A stretch of DNA of 49,298 bases, taken from contig JAKVAV010000011.1 in the NCBI GenBank assembly GCA_022448105.1, forward strand, positions 34,038-83,335, in the 5' to 3' direction. The stretch's first letter is position 1; the number at the start of each line of letters is the position of its first letter. Made by a program: the position numbers and the translations under genes. The DNA comes from Flavobacteriales bacterium. GTDB lineage: Bacteria > Bacteroidota > Bacteroidia > Flavobacteriales_D > Cryomorphaceae. Shown here piece by piece: positions 24,363-32,751 of this stretch. The notes below the pieces were generated by a model that was not told the DNA's origin, searched no databases, and saw nothing but the letters and a program-made list of their open reading frames with translations.

Positions 24363-25329
24363 GATTTTGAGCAAATTGAGGCCACTTCTCGGAGGCATCT
24401 ACATTTAGTAAATCAGAAAGGCTTTTTACCTCATCTGTATAGTAGTTTCTGAGCCAATCGCTATCCTCGTCGCTGAGGGTTGGCATGTTCTTATCAGTGT
24501 AAAGAGCACTCGCTAGTTTTTGCCTCAGGGGCTTGGGAGTCAATTTCTTGGCCGTGGTCAAGATTCCAGATTTTACAAGAATTCTATTTAACCCCGGATT
24601 CCTGGGTAAGGCAGCAGAATTACTATTTTCAGAAAAGTCGAATTCAAACTTCGAATCAATTTCAAGAAAATCACAAATCTCTGAAAGAACGTTTTCTGGC
24701 TGACTCTTATAATCTTCAAAAAACAGGGGCAAAACATTATCGCGTCCAAAAAGCTCGAAGTATCGCTTTAGCTGTCCGGCATATTTTCCTAACTCCAAAT
24801 ATTGATGATTAACTCCCCAACCTTTGGGATTTTGGGAATGGTCTTCTTGGAGTTCTTTTATGAAATCAGCCGCTTCGCTCTTGGCCTCTCTGAGATTCAT
24901 CAAGAACTGAGACCAAGCTCGTCGAATAGGATTCCTTAGTATGACGAGAATCTTTGCATTAGGATTAAAGTCATAAATGGCTTGGGCAGCGCTCGGACAA
25001 ATCATGTAGGAATTGCTAATCTCACCAATGGCTTTTTCATCATTTACCTTCGAAAAAATACCTTCATAATGAGTGTCTTCATTTACATGTGCAATGTGGA
25101 TGATTTCCTTCATCCCACTCTTGATGTATTTGTCCAAATTGATAGAAACATCTTGGGCATACCCGGGAAGAAAGTCTTGTTTTGAGATGTCTTTAGCTGA
25201 AAAGTGGTTGGTCTCTTTAATGGGCGGAAGATATACTTCAGGGTGTTGATTTAGATAGTGATACATAGAAGTTGTGCCACCCTTGACCACTCCGATCACA
25301 AAGAAATTTGGGGATTTTTTATGGCTCAT
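24355..25329 (-). CDS. PAPS-dependent sulfotransferase 2
   Basis: A 324-residue Sulfotransfer_1-type enzyme, probably cytoplasmic. PAPS-binding residues are in FFVIGVVKGGTTSMYHYLNQHPEVYLP (about 9-35; key K.GTTS) and in KILVILRNPIRRAWSQFLMNLR (3'-phosphate loop R..R...S), with an EISNSYM segment where related enzymes have an E-S-Y pattern. The target sugar cannot be read from sequence. It lies 12 bases after the Wzy-like gene and overlaps the next sulfotransferase, so it is translated from the same message. Confidence 0.9.
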   Translation of the reverse strand: MSHKKSPNFFVIGVVKGGTTSMYHYLNQHPEVYLPPIKETNHFSAKDISKQDFLPGYAQDVSINLDKYIKSGMKEIIHIAHVNEDTHYEGIFSKVNDEKAIGEISNSYMICPSAAQAIYDFNPNAKILVILRNPIRRAWSQFLMNLREAKSEAADFIKELQEDHSQNPKGWGVNHQYLELGKYAGQLKRYFELFGRDNVLPLFFEDYKSQPENVLSEICDFLEIDSKFEFDFSENSNSAALPRNPGLNRILVKSGILTTAKKLTPKPLRQKLASALYTDKNMPTLSDEDSDWLRNYYTDEVKSLSDLLNVDASEKWPQFAQNHE

Positions 25330-25341
25330 ATCTTATTCTTT

Positions 25342-26679
25342 CTATTTCGAGCCTTTCGCGTTCTCTAAAAGAAGTCTCTGCCCAATCTTCTTATCCTCTT
25401 CATAGAAGTACCTCAGAAGCATTATCAACAAAATGGTTTGGCCAGCATAAAGAACCAGGTACTCAGTGGTGATGCCGTCCAATGCAAGTATAATAACCGT
25501 GTATTTTAAAGTGACTAGAAATACATTGTTTTTGATGTGCTTTATAGAAAATATGTATTTAAAAAAGAAGTAGAATTGAGCAAAAATGATGATCAATCCA
25601 ACTATACCCGAAGAGAATAGATAACCGAAAAAACCCAAGTCGGATGTATAGAAAAAGCCATAAAAATGACTGTAACCATTTTCTACAAAATAGGTACTTA
25701 CCTTACCATGACCAAAGAAAGGGTTTTCCTTAATTCCTCTTATAGCAATGTCTAATTCCATGAGGCGCACATCATCGTCAACCGAACCTGACCCTGCTGC
25801 ACCAGCGGTATCCAGCACGTCGAGGAACATGCCATAATACTGAGTATAAATCTGAGGAGCAAAAAAGTACACCAATAAGGCCAGAGACATTATTGGCAAA
25901 ATGGCTTGCATTAGGGCAAGCGCCTGATTTCTGGCTCTAATTCCTGTCGTAAAGAACAAACCCAATCCACCCAACATTACCGCGATAGATGTTCTATCTA
26001 ACCGAATAAAGATGACGTAATAAATGAATAGTCCTGCAACCAACAAGTATATAAAACTCTTTTTGTAAAATGCTTTCACCGTGAAATAAACCGCTCCAAA
26101 GAAGAATAACGCCATATTCAGGCGGTAATAAACATCTTCTCCTTTTGCACTATTGCTACCAGAAATGGCTGTATCTTGAAACTGTCGAGGATCAACAAAA
26201 GCCGTTAGGAAGTAACCAAAAAGCATGAAAATAACAGCAAGCGTTGCGAATGCCCTCTCTACAAGTTTGATCTCTAAATCCCCGGATTTGAGCATGTTAT
26301 ATATCATCAAGCCCCCAAAGAGAAGGTACCAATCTCGGTATGTAGCCAGCCCGTACAAGAATGGCTGATCAAACTCCTTGATAGCAGCGATTGCAGGAAG
26401 AATAGGAAAAAGAAACAGGATCCCTAAATATATTTCTATGGGATTAACAGACCAATTCTTTTCTAATCCTCTCTTCGCCAGTCTGAAGGCAACGTACAGA
26501 AAAACCATTCCCTCCATTAATGTTTCGAGGAAAAGCTCAACATTGAAGAGAATGCTGGCCAAGAAGGACCGGTAAATAACAGCAATCAAAAATATCAATA
26601 AGATTAGCTTCGGAAAGCTCTTGTATACTGCTATGTGGGCACTATCTCGCTCTGTAGAAATAAAGGTTGAAAGGGACAT
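25342..26679 (-). CDS. Wzy-like polymerase/O-antigen ligase family protein
   Basis: A polytopic inner-membrane protein of 445 residues with about ten or more hydrophobic segments. Near the C-terminal third it has ENPFFGHGKV followed by a periplasmic-loop-like stretch and YTSDLGFFGYLFSSGIVGLIIIF, the layout of the Wzy_C/O-antigen ligase fold. In context with Wzx-, Wza- and Wzc-like genes it most likely polymerises the lipid-linked repeat units; a ligase role is the alternative. First gene of the minus-strand run of four. A 213-base gap separates it from the divergent sulfotransferase 3; only a weak -7-like site (TACTATTG) was seen for it. Confidence 0.8.
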   Translation of the reverse strand: MSLSTFISTERDSAHIAVYKSFPKLILLIFLIAVIYRSFLASILFNVELFLETLMEGMVFLYVAFRLAKRGLEKNWSVNPIEIYLGILFLFPILPAIAAIKEFDQPFLYGLATYRDWYLLFGGLMIYNMLKSGDLEIKLVERAFATLAVIFMLFGYFLTAFVDPRQFQDTAISGSNSAKGEDVYYRLNMALFFFGAVYFTVKAFYKKSFIYLLVAGLFIYYVIFIRLDRTSIAVMLGGLGLFFTTGIRARNQALALMQAILPIMSLALLVYFFAPQIYTQYYGMFLDVLDTAGAAGSGSVDDDVRLMELDIAIRGIKENPFFGHGKVSTYFVENGYSHFYGFFYTSDLGFFGYLFSSGIVGLIIIFAQFYFFFKYIFSIKHIKNNVFLVTLKYTVIILALDGITTEYLVLYAGQTILLIMLLRYFYEEDKKIGQRLLLENAKGSK

Positions 26680-26859
26680 ACATTTAAGAGGTCAACTACA
26701 GTAAACGTCCAATGAAATAATCAGGTTACAATAGTATGACTTTCATTTCTTACTTCAGGACGACAAGCTATTTGATTTTCAATAGGGTTTACTCTTTTGA
26801 CGCCTCACAAATGTAATCCGCAGGTGCTGCTAATCAAGGTAAAAAAGCGGAATTAAGTT

Positions 26860-26867
26860 TAAGTTTG
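26860..26867 (+). promoter_or_regulatory. -7 element for sulfotransferase 3
   Basis: TAAGTTTG matches TAnnTTTG. Predicted transcription starts about 20 bases before the ATG at 26893, which excludes the upstream TTG (26875) as a useful start. Confidence 0.45.
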
Positions 26868-26892
26868 GGCAAAATTGACAGTCCATTCAAGA

Positions 26893-27801
26893 ATGAGCTC
26901 AAGTCCAAACTTTCTTTTTGTAGGGACGGCTAAGGCCGGAACCACCTCTTTATACCATCAGATTAATCAACACCCAGAAATATCCATTCCTGTGAAGGAG
27001 ACTTTTTTTTATCTGAGCGAAATATATCGGGATAACAACCTTCCTTACCCAAAGCAAAGGCCACATGAAGAGCTGATTCTCGACGAGAAGCAATTCAAAT
27101 CGCTGTACGCTGATTGCGAAAGTGGAATGGTGGGCGAGGTAGGTACTGGATACCTTTATCATCATGAAGAGGCTATCCCATTGATTAAAAAGTTTACGAA
27201 CCCAGATGTGCGAATTTTGATCATTTTGCGACATCCTACAGATCGCTGCTACTCTTCTTATAAGCACTTTGCGAAAGATCTTCACGAAACTTGCTCGTTT
27301 GAGGATTCTCTGCTAAAAGAAGAAGAAAGAAAAGCGGAAAATTGGGATTTTATGTGGTTCCACAAGTCGATGAGCATGTACGCAGAACAAGTGGAAGCGT
27401 ACCTTAATGCATTTAAACATGTCAAAGTCTTGATTTATGAGGAATACGCAGAAAACAGCGAAAAAGTCACCAAGGAGCTTTATGAGTTTTTAGGAGTAGA
27501 CCCCAACTTTGAAGCAGAGAAGGAGAAAATCTACAACACGTCTGGTGAACCCCGCTTTAAAACCCTGCAGAAAATGGTTACTCAGGAAAATGCACTTAAA
27601 AAAGCCTTAAGGCCAGCATTTAGATTTCTTTTCAGCAAAGAACTAAGGGAGAAAATCAGAAAGGGAGTCAAAAACAGCAACTTAAAAAAATCTCCCCCTC
27701 TATCCCCTCAAATGAAAAAGGAATTAGATCATTACTTCTCCGAGGATATTGCCAAACTTGAAGCGTTAATTGGACGAAAAATAATTGCTTGGGAGCGCTA
27801 A
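26893..27801 (+). CDS. PAPS-dependent sulfotransferase 3
   Basis: A 302-residue enzyme from the ATG at 26893; a TTG six codons upstream was rejected because it falls at the predicted transcription start. The N-terminus FLFVGTAKAGTTSLYHQINQHPEISIPVKE carries the PAPS 5'-phosphosulfate loop and a downstream K-E-T pattern shared with sulfotransferase 2. The 3'-phosphate motif is ILIILRHPTDRCYSSYKHF. It is convergent with sulfotransferase 4; the four bases CTAA hold both stop codons. Confidence 0.9.
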   Translation: MSSSPNFLFVGTAKAGTTSLYHQINQHPEISIPVKETFFYLSEIYRDNNLPYPKQRPHEELILDEKQFKSLYADCESGMVGEVGTGYLYHHEEAIPLIKKFTNPDVRILIILRHPTDRCYSSYKHFAKDLHETCSFEDSLLKEEERKAENWDFMWFHKSMSMYAEQVEAYLNAFKHVKVLIYEEYAENSEKVTKELYEFLGVDPNFEAEKEKIYNTSGEPRFKTLQKMVTQENALKKALRPAFRFLFSKELREKIRKGVKNSNLKKSPPLSPQMKKELDHYFSEDIAKLEALIGRKIIAWER

Positions 27802-28754
27802 CTGATTCCTTCCTGAATTTCTTTTTCCGAAACTTTCCACGCCGAGAGATCTCGGTTGATAAGGCCTTCCAATTTTTCGATGTCAGGAAGGAAAACCTCT
27901 TCAAGAATTTTAGCTCTAGTCAAAGGATTCATATCCACACGCCTAATGTTCTTTTCAATCATTTTTGACTTAGCTGCGGTGAGTTTGAACTGAATTGAGT
28001 CAGGTAATACTTTCTTAAGAAAGGCTTTGGCACCATTACGGTGATGAAGTATTCTAATTAATCCTTTGTTTTTTGGTACGCCACTTGGATTCAATCTAGT
28101 TTCAACATCTATATTTACGTCTTTTCTGAGTCCACAATAGTCCAAGAAATCATGGAGGAGAATTTTCTTTTTCTTTAGGTCTTCTGTGATGTAAACCTTT
28201 GTTTGCGGAAACGCCTCCAGGAATGCTTTAACCCTTTCATAATAAAGGCTTCCACCGAGGTAGTCATATCCGAGTTGCCGATCTATTCTAGACTTTACAA
28301 CTTCTGGGCGAATGGCTTCTTCGAAACTAAGCTCCTCCAAGCCATTTTTCACAAACATCAGGTAGTGGCTAAACGAGCGGTCGACAGGGTTACGTAACAC
28401 CAAAGAGGTTTTTAATTGAGGAGTTTCATTCTTGTACACTGCTCTGATGTTAGCAATAGTTTGATCGTGGTTGGTGAAATGAGCCACAGAGCTATCACAA
28501 ATAAGTCGGCCTCCATGACCTTCATACATAGCGGTGTATTTGTCTACATTCACCATTTGACGGTCACGAATTCCAGAAGGAATTTCTTGCGCTGGACGAT
28601 TAGAATAAGCAAAAAATCCAGGCTCCTTTCTTGGCATATACACATCTGGGTGCTGCTTTAAATAAAAAGCGAGGGAAGTTGTTCCGCATTTTGCAGCACC
28701 GAGAATTATGATATCCGGGAAGTTTCTTTTCTGCCCTTGATAATCTACCGTCAT
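27798..28754 (-). CDS. PAPS-dependent sulfotransferase 4
   Basis: A 318-residue enzyme. IIILGAAKCGTTSLAFYLKQHPDVYMPRKEPGFFAYS is the PAPS-binding N-terminus, and SLVLRNPVDRSFSHYLMFVKNGLEELSFEEAI holds the 3'-phosphate R..R.FSHY motif. CDSSVAHF replaces the usual E.S..Y segment. It is closer in motif style to sulfotransferase 5 (both read GAAK.GTT and NG.E..SFEEAI) than to sulfotransferases 2 and 3. Divergent from sulfotransferase 5 with 85 bases between starts. Confidence 0.9.
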   Translation of the reverse strand: MTVDYQGQKRNFPDIIILGAAKCGTTSLAFYLKQHPDVYMPRKEPGFFAYSNRPAQEIPSGIRDRQMVNVDKYTAMYEGHGGRLICDSSVAHFTNHDQTIANIRAVYKNETPQLKTSLVLRNPVDRSFSHYLMFVKNGLEELSFEEAIRPEVVKSRIDRQLGYDYLGGSLYYERVKAFLEAFPQTKVYITEDLKKKKILLHDFLDYCGLRKDVNIDVETRLNPSGVPKNKGLIRILHHRNGAKAFLKKVLPDSIQFKLTAAKSKMIEKNIRRVDMNPLTRAKILEEVFLPDIEKLEGLINRDLSAWKVSEKEIQEGIS

Positions 28755-28807
28755 AACTTTTGAATAACTAGTACCCCAGCAGTTCCGTAAAGGTTACTGA
28801 TCTCAAA

Positions 28808-28815
28808 TAAATTTG
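28808..28815 (+). promoter_or_regulatory. -7 element for sulfotransferase 5
   Basis: TAAATTTG matches TAnnTTTG, 24 bases before the ATG at 28840. It is interleaved with the minus-strand element at 28838-28831. Confidence 0.4.
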
Positions 28816-28830
28816 AATAAATAATTGATT

Positions 28831-28838
28831 CAAAGCTA
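28831..28838 (-). promoter_or_regulatory. -7 element for sulfotransferase 4
   Basis: TAGCTTTG on the minus strand matches TAnnTTTG and would give a leader of about 70 bases. The two predicted transcripts of this gap overlap at their 5' ends. Confidence 0.35.
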
Positions 28839-28839
28839 A

Positions 28840-29766
28840 ATGTATTTTACGAAAATAGATGGTAAGGAAAGAAGGCTTCCGGACTTTATAATTCCTGGGG
28901 CGGCGAAGAGTGGCACGACGACACTTTATCAGCAACTAACTGGGCACCCCGAAATATTCTTTCCAAAAGAGAGAAAAGAACCGTTTTATTTTAGTTTTGG
29001 CGGAGTTGAACCCAATTATGAAGATACTAGGTTCAATGAGATTCCCATTTGGGATACACATCAATACTTATCCTTGTATAGCTCAGCGAGCTCTGTTCAA
29101 CAATGCGGTGATGCTTCTACTTCTTACCTGTATATGCATGACATATCAATTGCCAATATGCGGAAGCTCTACGGTGAACAACTGGAAGATGTCAAGATCA
29201 TCATCATCTTAAGAAACCCCGTCACTAGAGCCTATTCACACTATACTTATTTGATTAGGAATGGATTTGAATCTCGTTCCTTTGAAGAAGCCATAACACC
29301 AAATGGGATAGAAGTTTGGAAAAGGAAAAGATGGGGTTTTGATTACCTAAAGTATGGAGAATATGCTCGTTCTGTCCAAGCCTATTTAAATGCATTCAAG
29401 AATGTACAAGTATATCTCACTGAAGATTTGAAAGATGCAAAAAGTACGATGTCGAGGTTATGTCAATTTTTAGAAGTTGACGAGATAGTAGACTTGAGGG
29501 AAGTAATGGCAAACCCTAGTGGAATCCCGAAGAACAAAATGCTCGTAAATGCTCTGAGGCATAACCGAGCATTCAAAGCTATTGGGCGAGCTTTGCCAGA
29601 AAAAACCAAGCTAAAGGCCCAATCAATACGAGATCGAGTGATGAGTTCACTGCTCACCAAGAATCCTATGTCAGAAGAATCAAGATCGGCTCTCCAAAAA
29701 CATTACGAAGAGGACATTGAAAAACTATCAAAAATTATTTCCCGAGATCTAAGTCACTGGAAGTAA
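28840..29766 (+). CDS. PAPS-dependent sulfotransferase 5
   Basis: A 308-residue enzyme. FIIPGAAKSGTTTLYQQLTGHPEIFFPKERKEPFYFS is the PAPS 5'-loop and substrate-entry region; GDASTSYLYM gives the E/D.S..Y segment; IIIILRNPVTRAYSHYTYLIRNGFESRSFEEAI holds the 3'-phosphate motif. The C-terminal LTEDLKDAKSTMSRLCQFLEVDE stretch is shared in style with the other Sulfotransfer_1 enzymes here. Its stop abuts the stop of the convergent flippase gene with no spacer. Confidence 0.9.
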   Translation: MYFTKIDGKERRLPDFIIPGAAKSGTTTLYQQLTGHPEIFFPKERKEPFYFSFGGVEPNYEDTRFNEIPIWDTHQYLSLYSSASSVQQCGDASTSYLYMHDISIANMRKLYGEQLEDVKIIIILRNPVTRAYSHYTYLIRNGFESRSFEEAITPNGIEVWKRKRWGFDYLKYGEYARSVQAYLNAFKNVQVYLTEDLKDAKSTMSRLCQFLEVDEIVDLREVMANPSGIPKNKMLVNALRHNRAFKAIGRALPEKTKLKAQSIRDRVMSSLLTKNPMSEESRSALQKHYEEDIEKLSKIISRDLSHWK

Positions 29767-31128
29767 TCATCTTTTGAGCAGCTTGATCACAGTTAAAGGA
29801 TTGAAAAAGGTCTTGATGTGATAGCGGTCGTAAATAAATTTTACACCTACTACATTCCATACAGCCGTACTTACAAAAGTAGCTACCGCGGCTCCCTCTA
29901 TACCCATTTTGGGTATTAGAATGGCATTTAAAATAATATTCAAACTGGTGGTAACGATCACCACACGAGTGAAGAAAATTTGATTCCCAGACATATTCAA
30001 GAAAACTGCTACCATACCCGATCCAGCATTAATGAGTTGCGAAACCGCAAAAATTCTCAGCGTGGCACTCCCCGCTACAAACTCCTCTTTTATCAGTGAA
30101 AGGATGAATTCTGGGAAAAGAAATAAGCTCACAGAAATCGGGAAGGCAAAAAGAAAGATAAGTGCTGTCGATTTTTGCAGCACACTATTAAGTTCATTCA
30201 TTTTCTTAGCCCAAAAAAGCTCTGAGACTTTTGGCATCGCAATAGTTTTGAGGGCACCAATTACAAAGTTGGTGATTACCGATAGCTTAAATGCCATGCT
30301 GAATACTCCCACCGAACTTGTTGAATCAAAGTAGCCAAGCATGAGTATGTCGACCTTTCCATTGATCAGTTGAACGAAAGCGGTAATGATCATTGGGTAG
30401 GATATGATCAAATGGGTCTTGAAAGAAAAAACTGGCTCCCCGTCTTTCCGTTTCAAATCAAGTGACTTGAAATACTTCATAATAACCACTAGGCCCGAAA
30501 GAAGAGAAATTAAAGCTCCTAATGCGTAAAACTTTAGGGGAGTCTCAGGTGTGAGAACGTAATAGGCCATTGTAAATGTACCTATGAGCGTGACCACTTG
30601 AATGTTCAGATTCCTGAAGTACTCACTAATGTGAACCATCTTAAGCCCTCTAATAAACTCGACATTAATGGTAGATAAAACCATCAGCGGAACAATAACC
30701 GCGGTGATTCTTAATGGATCAACGAGCTTTGAATCATTAAAATAAGACTTTGCTAAAAGTGGAGCGATAAAAAAGAGTGCCAAAGCCAAGCCTAGTGAAA
30801 CAAAGGTGGAGTATCTAACTATGTGATAATAAAGTCGGCGAATTGTAACATTATATCCTTCTGATCTGTATTGTGAAACAAAACGAACTATAGAAGTATT
30901 GAATCCAACACAGCCTATCATCACTAGAATTCCAGAAGTTGTGAGGCATATATTAAAAATGCCGACTCCCTCCGTACCAAGTTTTCTTGAAATGAAAAAT
31001 AGGAGTAGATAGCTCACACCCATGGTTGAGATTCTATATAAAAATGCAACGGCTCCACCGGTGAAGACCTCTTTGAAATCTTTTTGTTGTAGGGCCTTGG
31101 TTATTTTACTCGAGAATCTATTCTGCAT
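29767..31128 (-). CDS. Wzx-like oligosaccharide flippase (MOP superfamily)
   Basis: A polytopic inner-membrane protein of 453 residues, with about 12-14 hydrophobic helices. It would flip lipid-linked repeat units to the periplasmic face for polymerisation. The N-terminal half has LLLFFISRKLGTEGVGIFNICLTTSG and SIVRFVSQYRSEG, typical of Polysacc_synt relatives, and the C-terminal half has IFAVSQLINAGSGMVAVFLNMSGNQIF followed by PKMGIEGAAVATFVSTAVWNVVG. It pairs functionally with the Wzy-like gene at 25342. It is divergent from sulfotransferase 6, with 107 bases between starts. Confidence 0.9.
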   Translation of the reverse strand: MQNRFSSKITKALQQKDFKEVFTGGAVAFLYRISTMGVSYLLLFFISRKLGTEGVGIFNICLTTSGILVMIGCVGFNTSIVRFVSQYRSEGYNVTIRRLYYHIVRYSTFVSLGLALALFFIAPLLAKSYFNDSKLVDPLRITAVIVPLMVLSTINVEFIRGLKMVHISEYFRNLNIQVVTLIGTFTMAYYVLTPETPLKFYALGALISLLSGLVVIMKYFKSLDLKRKDGEPVFSFKTHLIISYPMIITAFVQLINGKVDILMLGYFDSTSSVGVFSMAFKLSVITNFVIGALKTIAMPKVSELFWAKKMNELNSVLQKSTALIFLFAFPISVSLFLFPEFILSLIKEEFVAGSATLRIFAVSQLINAGSGMVAVFLNMSGNQIFFTRVVIVTTSLNIILNAILIPKMGIEGAAVATFVSTAVWNVVGVKFIYDRYHIKTFFNPLTVIKLLKR

Positions 31129-31235
31129 GGATATTGTGCAAATTGAGACGAAGATGGAAATAAATCTTGAGCTAAACTTCCAAAAAATACTACATTCGAA
31201 AAGACGCTAAATAAGAATTAATCTAGAAATATTCT

Positions 31236-31955
31236 ATGATTATAAGTGACAAGCATAAATATGTTTTTGTGGAGTACCCTCAGACGGGATGCTCAGCCGT
31301 AGCTACCGAGCTAATGGAAAATTACGATGGCAGGCGAATCTTATTCAAGCATGCCCAATACAAGGAGTTTTTGAGTAAGGCGACTTCCGAAGAAAAGAAA
31401 TACTTTGCCTTTTCTACCATAAGAAACCCAATGGATATCGTGGTGAGTAAGTACTTTAAATATAAGACGAACCACAAGAATTACGTAGATAAAAAGCTCA
31501 AACACGGGAAGCTGAGAAAATTAATCAGTCCCGGGGTTGAGCGAAGAAGAAGAGATTTTGTAATTCAAAATGATGCGAGCTTTGAAGAGTTCTTTCTAAC
31601 CTTTTTCACCTTACCTTACAGCGCATGGAGTATTGTTAATCACAACAAACTCAATTTTGTAATGAGATTTGAAAATCTCACACAAGACTTCGCTCAAGCT
31701 TTGGAGAAAATTGGAATCGAACCCGTTCGAGAATTACCCAAATTCAACAAGACAAGCGAAAAAAAAATGCATTTCTCTGAGTACTACGCGTCTGAAAAGG
31801 CACAAGAGAGAGCAATTAAAGTCTTTTCAGCATATATGGGTGAGTGGGATTATTCGTTTCCAAATTCATGGCATGTTAATGCAAAAGAGCAGCCTCGAGG
31901 ATCCTATGATTTTGTCAATTTTTTTAGAAAGTACTACTGGAATTACTTGAGATAG
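31236..31955 (+). CDS. sulfotransferase 6 (Sulfotransfer_2-like)
   Basis: A 239-residue protein of a different subfamily from the other five. The start MIISDKHKYVFVEYPQTGCSAV has the layout of Sulfotransfer_2 enzymes (carbohydrate sulfotransferases related to chondroitin/HNK-1 types), where the PAPS loop usually reads PKTG.TS; here it is PQTGCSA. The 3'-phosphate motif is FAFSTIRNPMDIVVSKYFKYK. The changed loop (Gln for Lys, Cys-Ser-Ala for G-T-S) makes activity less certain. It lies 187 bases before cysC on the same strand. Confidence 0.8.
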   Translation: MIISDKHKYVFVEYPQTGCSAVATELMENYDGRRILFKHAQYKEFLSKATSEEKKYFAFSTIRNPMDIVVSKYFKYKTNHKNYVDKKLKHGKLRKLISPGVERRRRDFVIQNDASFEEFFLTFFTLPYSAWSIVNHNKLNFVMRFENLTQDFAQALEKIGIEPVRELPKFNKTSEKKMHFSEYYASEKAQERAIKVFSAYMGEWDYSFPNSWHVNAKEQPRGSYDFVNFFRKYYWNYLR

Positions 31956-32120
31956 TAGCCATCTCAAAAAGCGATAGTCTTTGTTTATTTCCGAAGGAGC
32001 ACCATATTATTAACCACAATGAGTAACCTTAATTAGTAAATCGCGTTTGGTAAAGCACCAACAGATAAAATGAGAATTTTGCCAAAACGTTATTCGCTTC
32101 ATTTGCAGATAAGTATTACC

Positions 32121-32128
32121 TATTTTTG
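32121..32128 (+). promoter_or_regulatory. -7 element for cysCDN
   Basis: TATTTTTG matches TAnnTTTG 15 bases before the cysC ATG. TTTG occurs upstream at 32102-32105, but with a 15-base spacer rather than 19. Confidence 0.45.
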
Positions 32129-32142
32129 CGCCTGAATTCACC

Positions 32143-32751
32143 ATGAAGGAAAGAGGAAATAACATATTCACCATTTACGACGAAGTAATTCAACAGGGTG
32201 AAAAAGAAGAGTTGCTTAAACAAAAGGCTGTTTCGATTTGGATGACAGGACTTTCGGGTTCTGGTAAGACAACCATTGCGAAAATTGTTGAGCGAAAGCT
32301 TCATGAACAAGGCCACCTTACACAATTGCTAGACGGTGATAATGTAAGGCACGGCCTTAATAAGAATCTTACTTTCACAGAAGAGGATCGCACGGAAAAT
32401 ATCCGGCGGATAGCGGAGGTAAATAAGTTGTTTAATGCATGTGGTATAGTAACGATCAACTGTTTTGTAAGCCCAACCGTTGCTATTCGCGAGATGGCTC
32501 GGGATATCATAGGCGCAAAGAGTTTTAATGAGGTCTTTATTAACACCCCACTGCACATATGTGAAGAAAGAGATGTTAAGGGTCTCTACAAAAAAGCGAG
32601 AAAAGGTGAAATCAAGAATTTTACCGGTATTGATTCTCCTTTTGAAGGTTCTACAAACCCAGAAATGACCATTTATACCGAAAATAAAACAGCAGAAGAA
32701 TCTGCCGAAGAACTATTGAATTTTATATCAACTAAAATCAAATACGACTGA
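32143..32751 (+). CDS. cysC: adenylyl-sulfate (APS) kinase
   Basis: Phosphorylates APS at the 3' position to make PAPS, the sulfate donor. 202 residues, stand-alone (not fused to CysN). The P-loop is GLSGSGKT (36-43). LLDGDNVRHGLNKNLTFTEEDRTENIRRIAEV is the APS-binding region with the conserved DGD.R.GLN. DVKGLYKKARKGEIKNFTGIDSPFE is the lid/APS-contact segment. The 3' end overlaps cysD by one base. Gene order C-D-N differs from the D-N-C order of Escherichia coli. Confidence 0.96.
   Translation: MKERGNNIFTIYDEVIQQGEKEELLKQKAVSIWMTGLSGSGKTTIAKIVERKLHEQGHLTQLLDGDNVRHGLNKNLTFTEEDRTENIRRIAEVNKLFNACGIVTINCFVSPTVAIREMARDIIGAKSFNEVFINTPLHICEERDVKGLYKKARKGEIKNFTGIDSPFEGSTNPEMTIYTENKTAEESAEELLNFISTKIKYD

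Noticed and set aside
24363-24398. Longer N-terminus for sulfotransferase 1
   Set aside because: It would overlap the upstream sulfotransferase by 44 bases; the ATG at 24362 leaves 8 bases and keeps the whole PAPS loop.
31956-32142. Possible riboswitch or small gene in the leader before cysC
   Set aside because: No conserved SAM- or sulfur-type riboswitch core and no long hairpin were seen; the gap holds only the -7 element.
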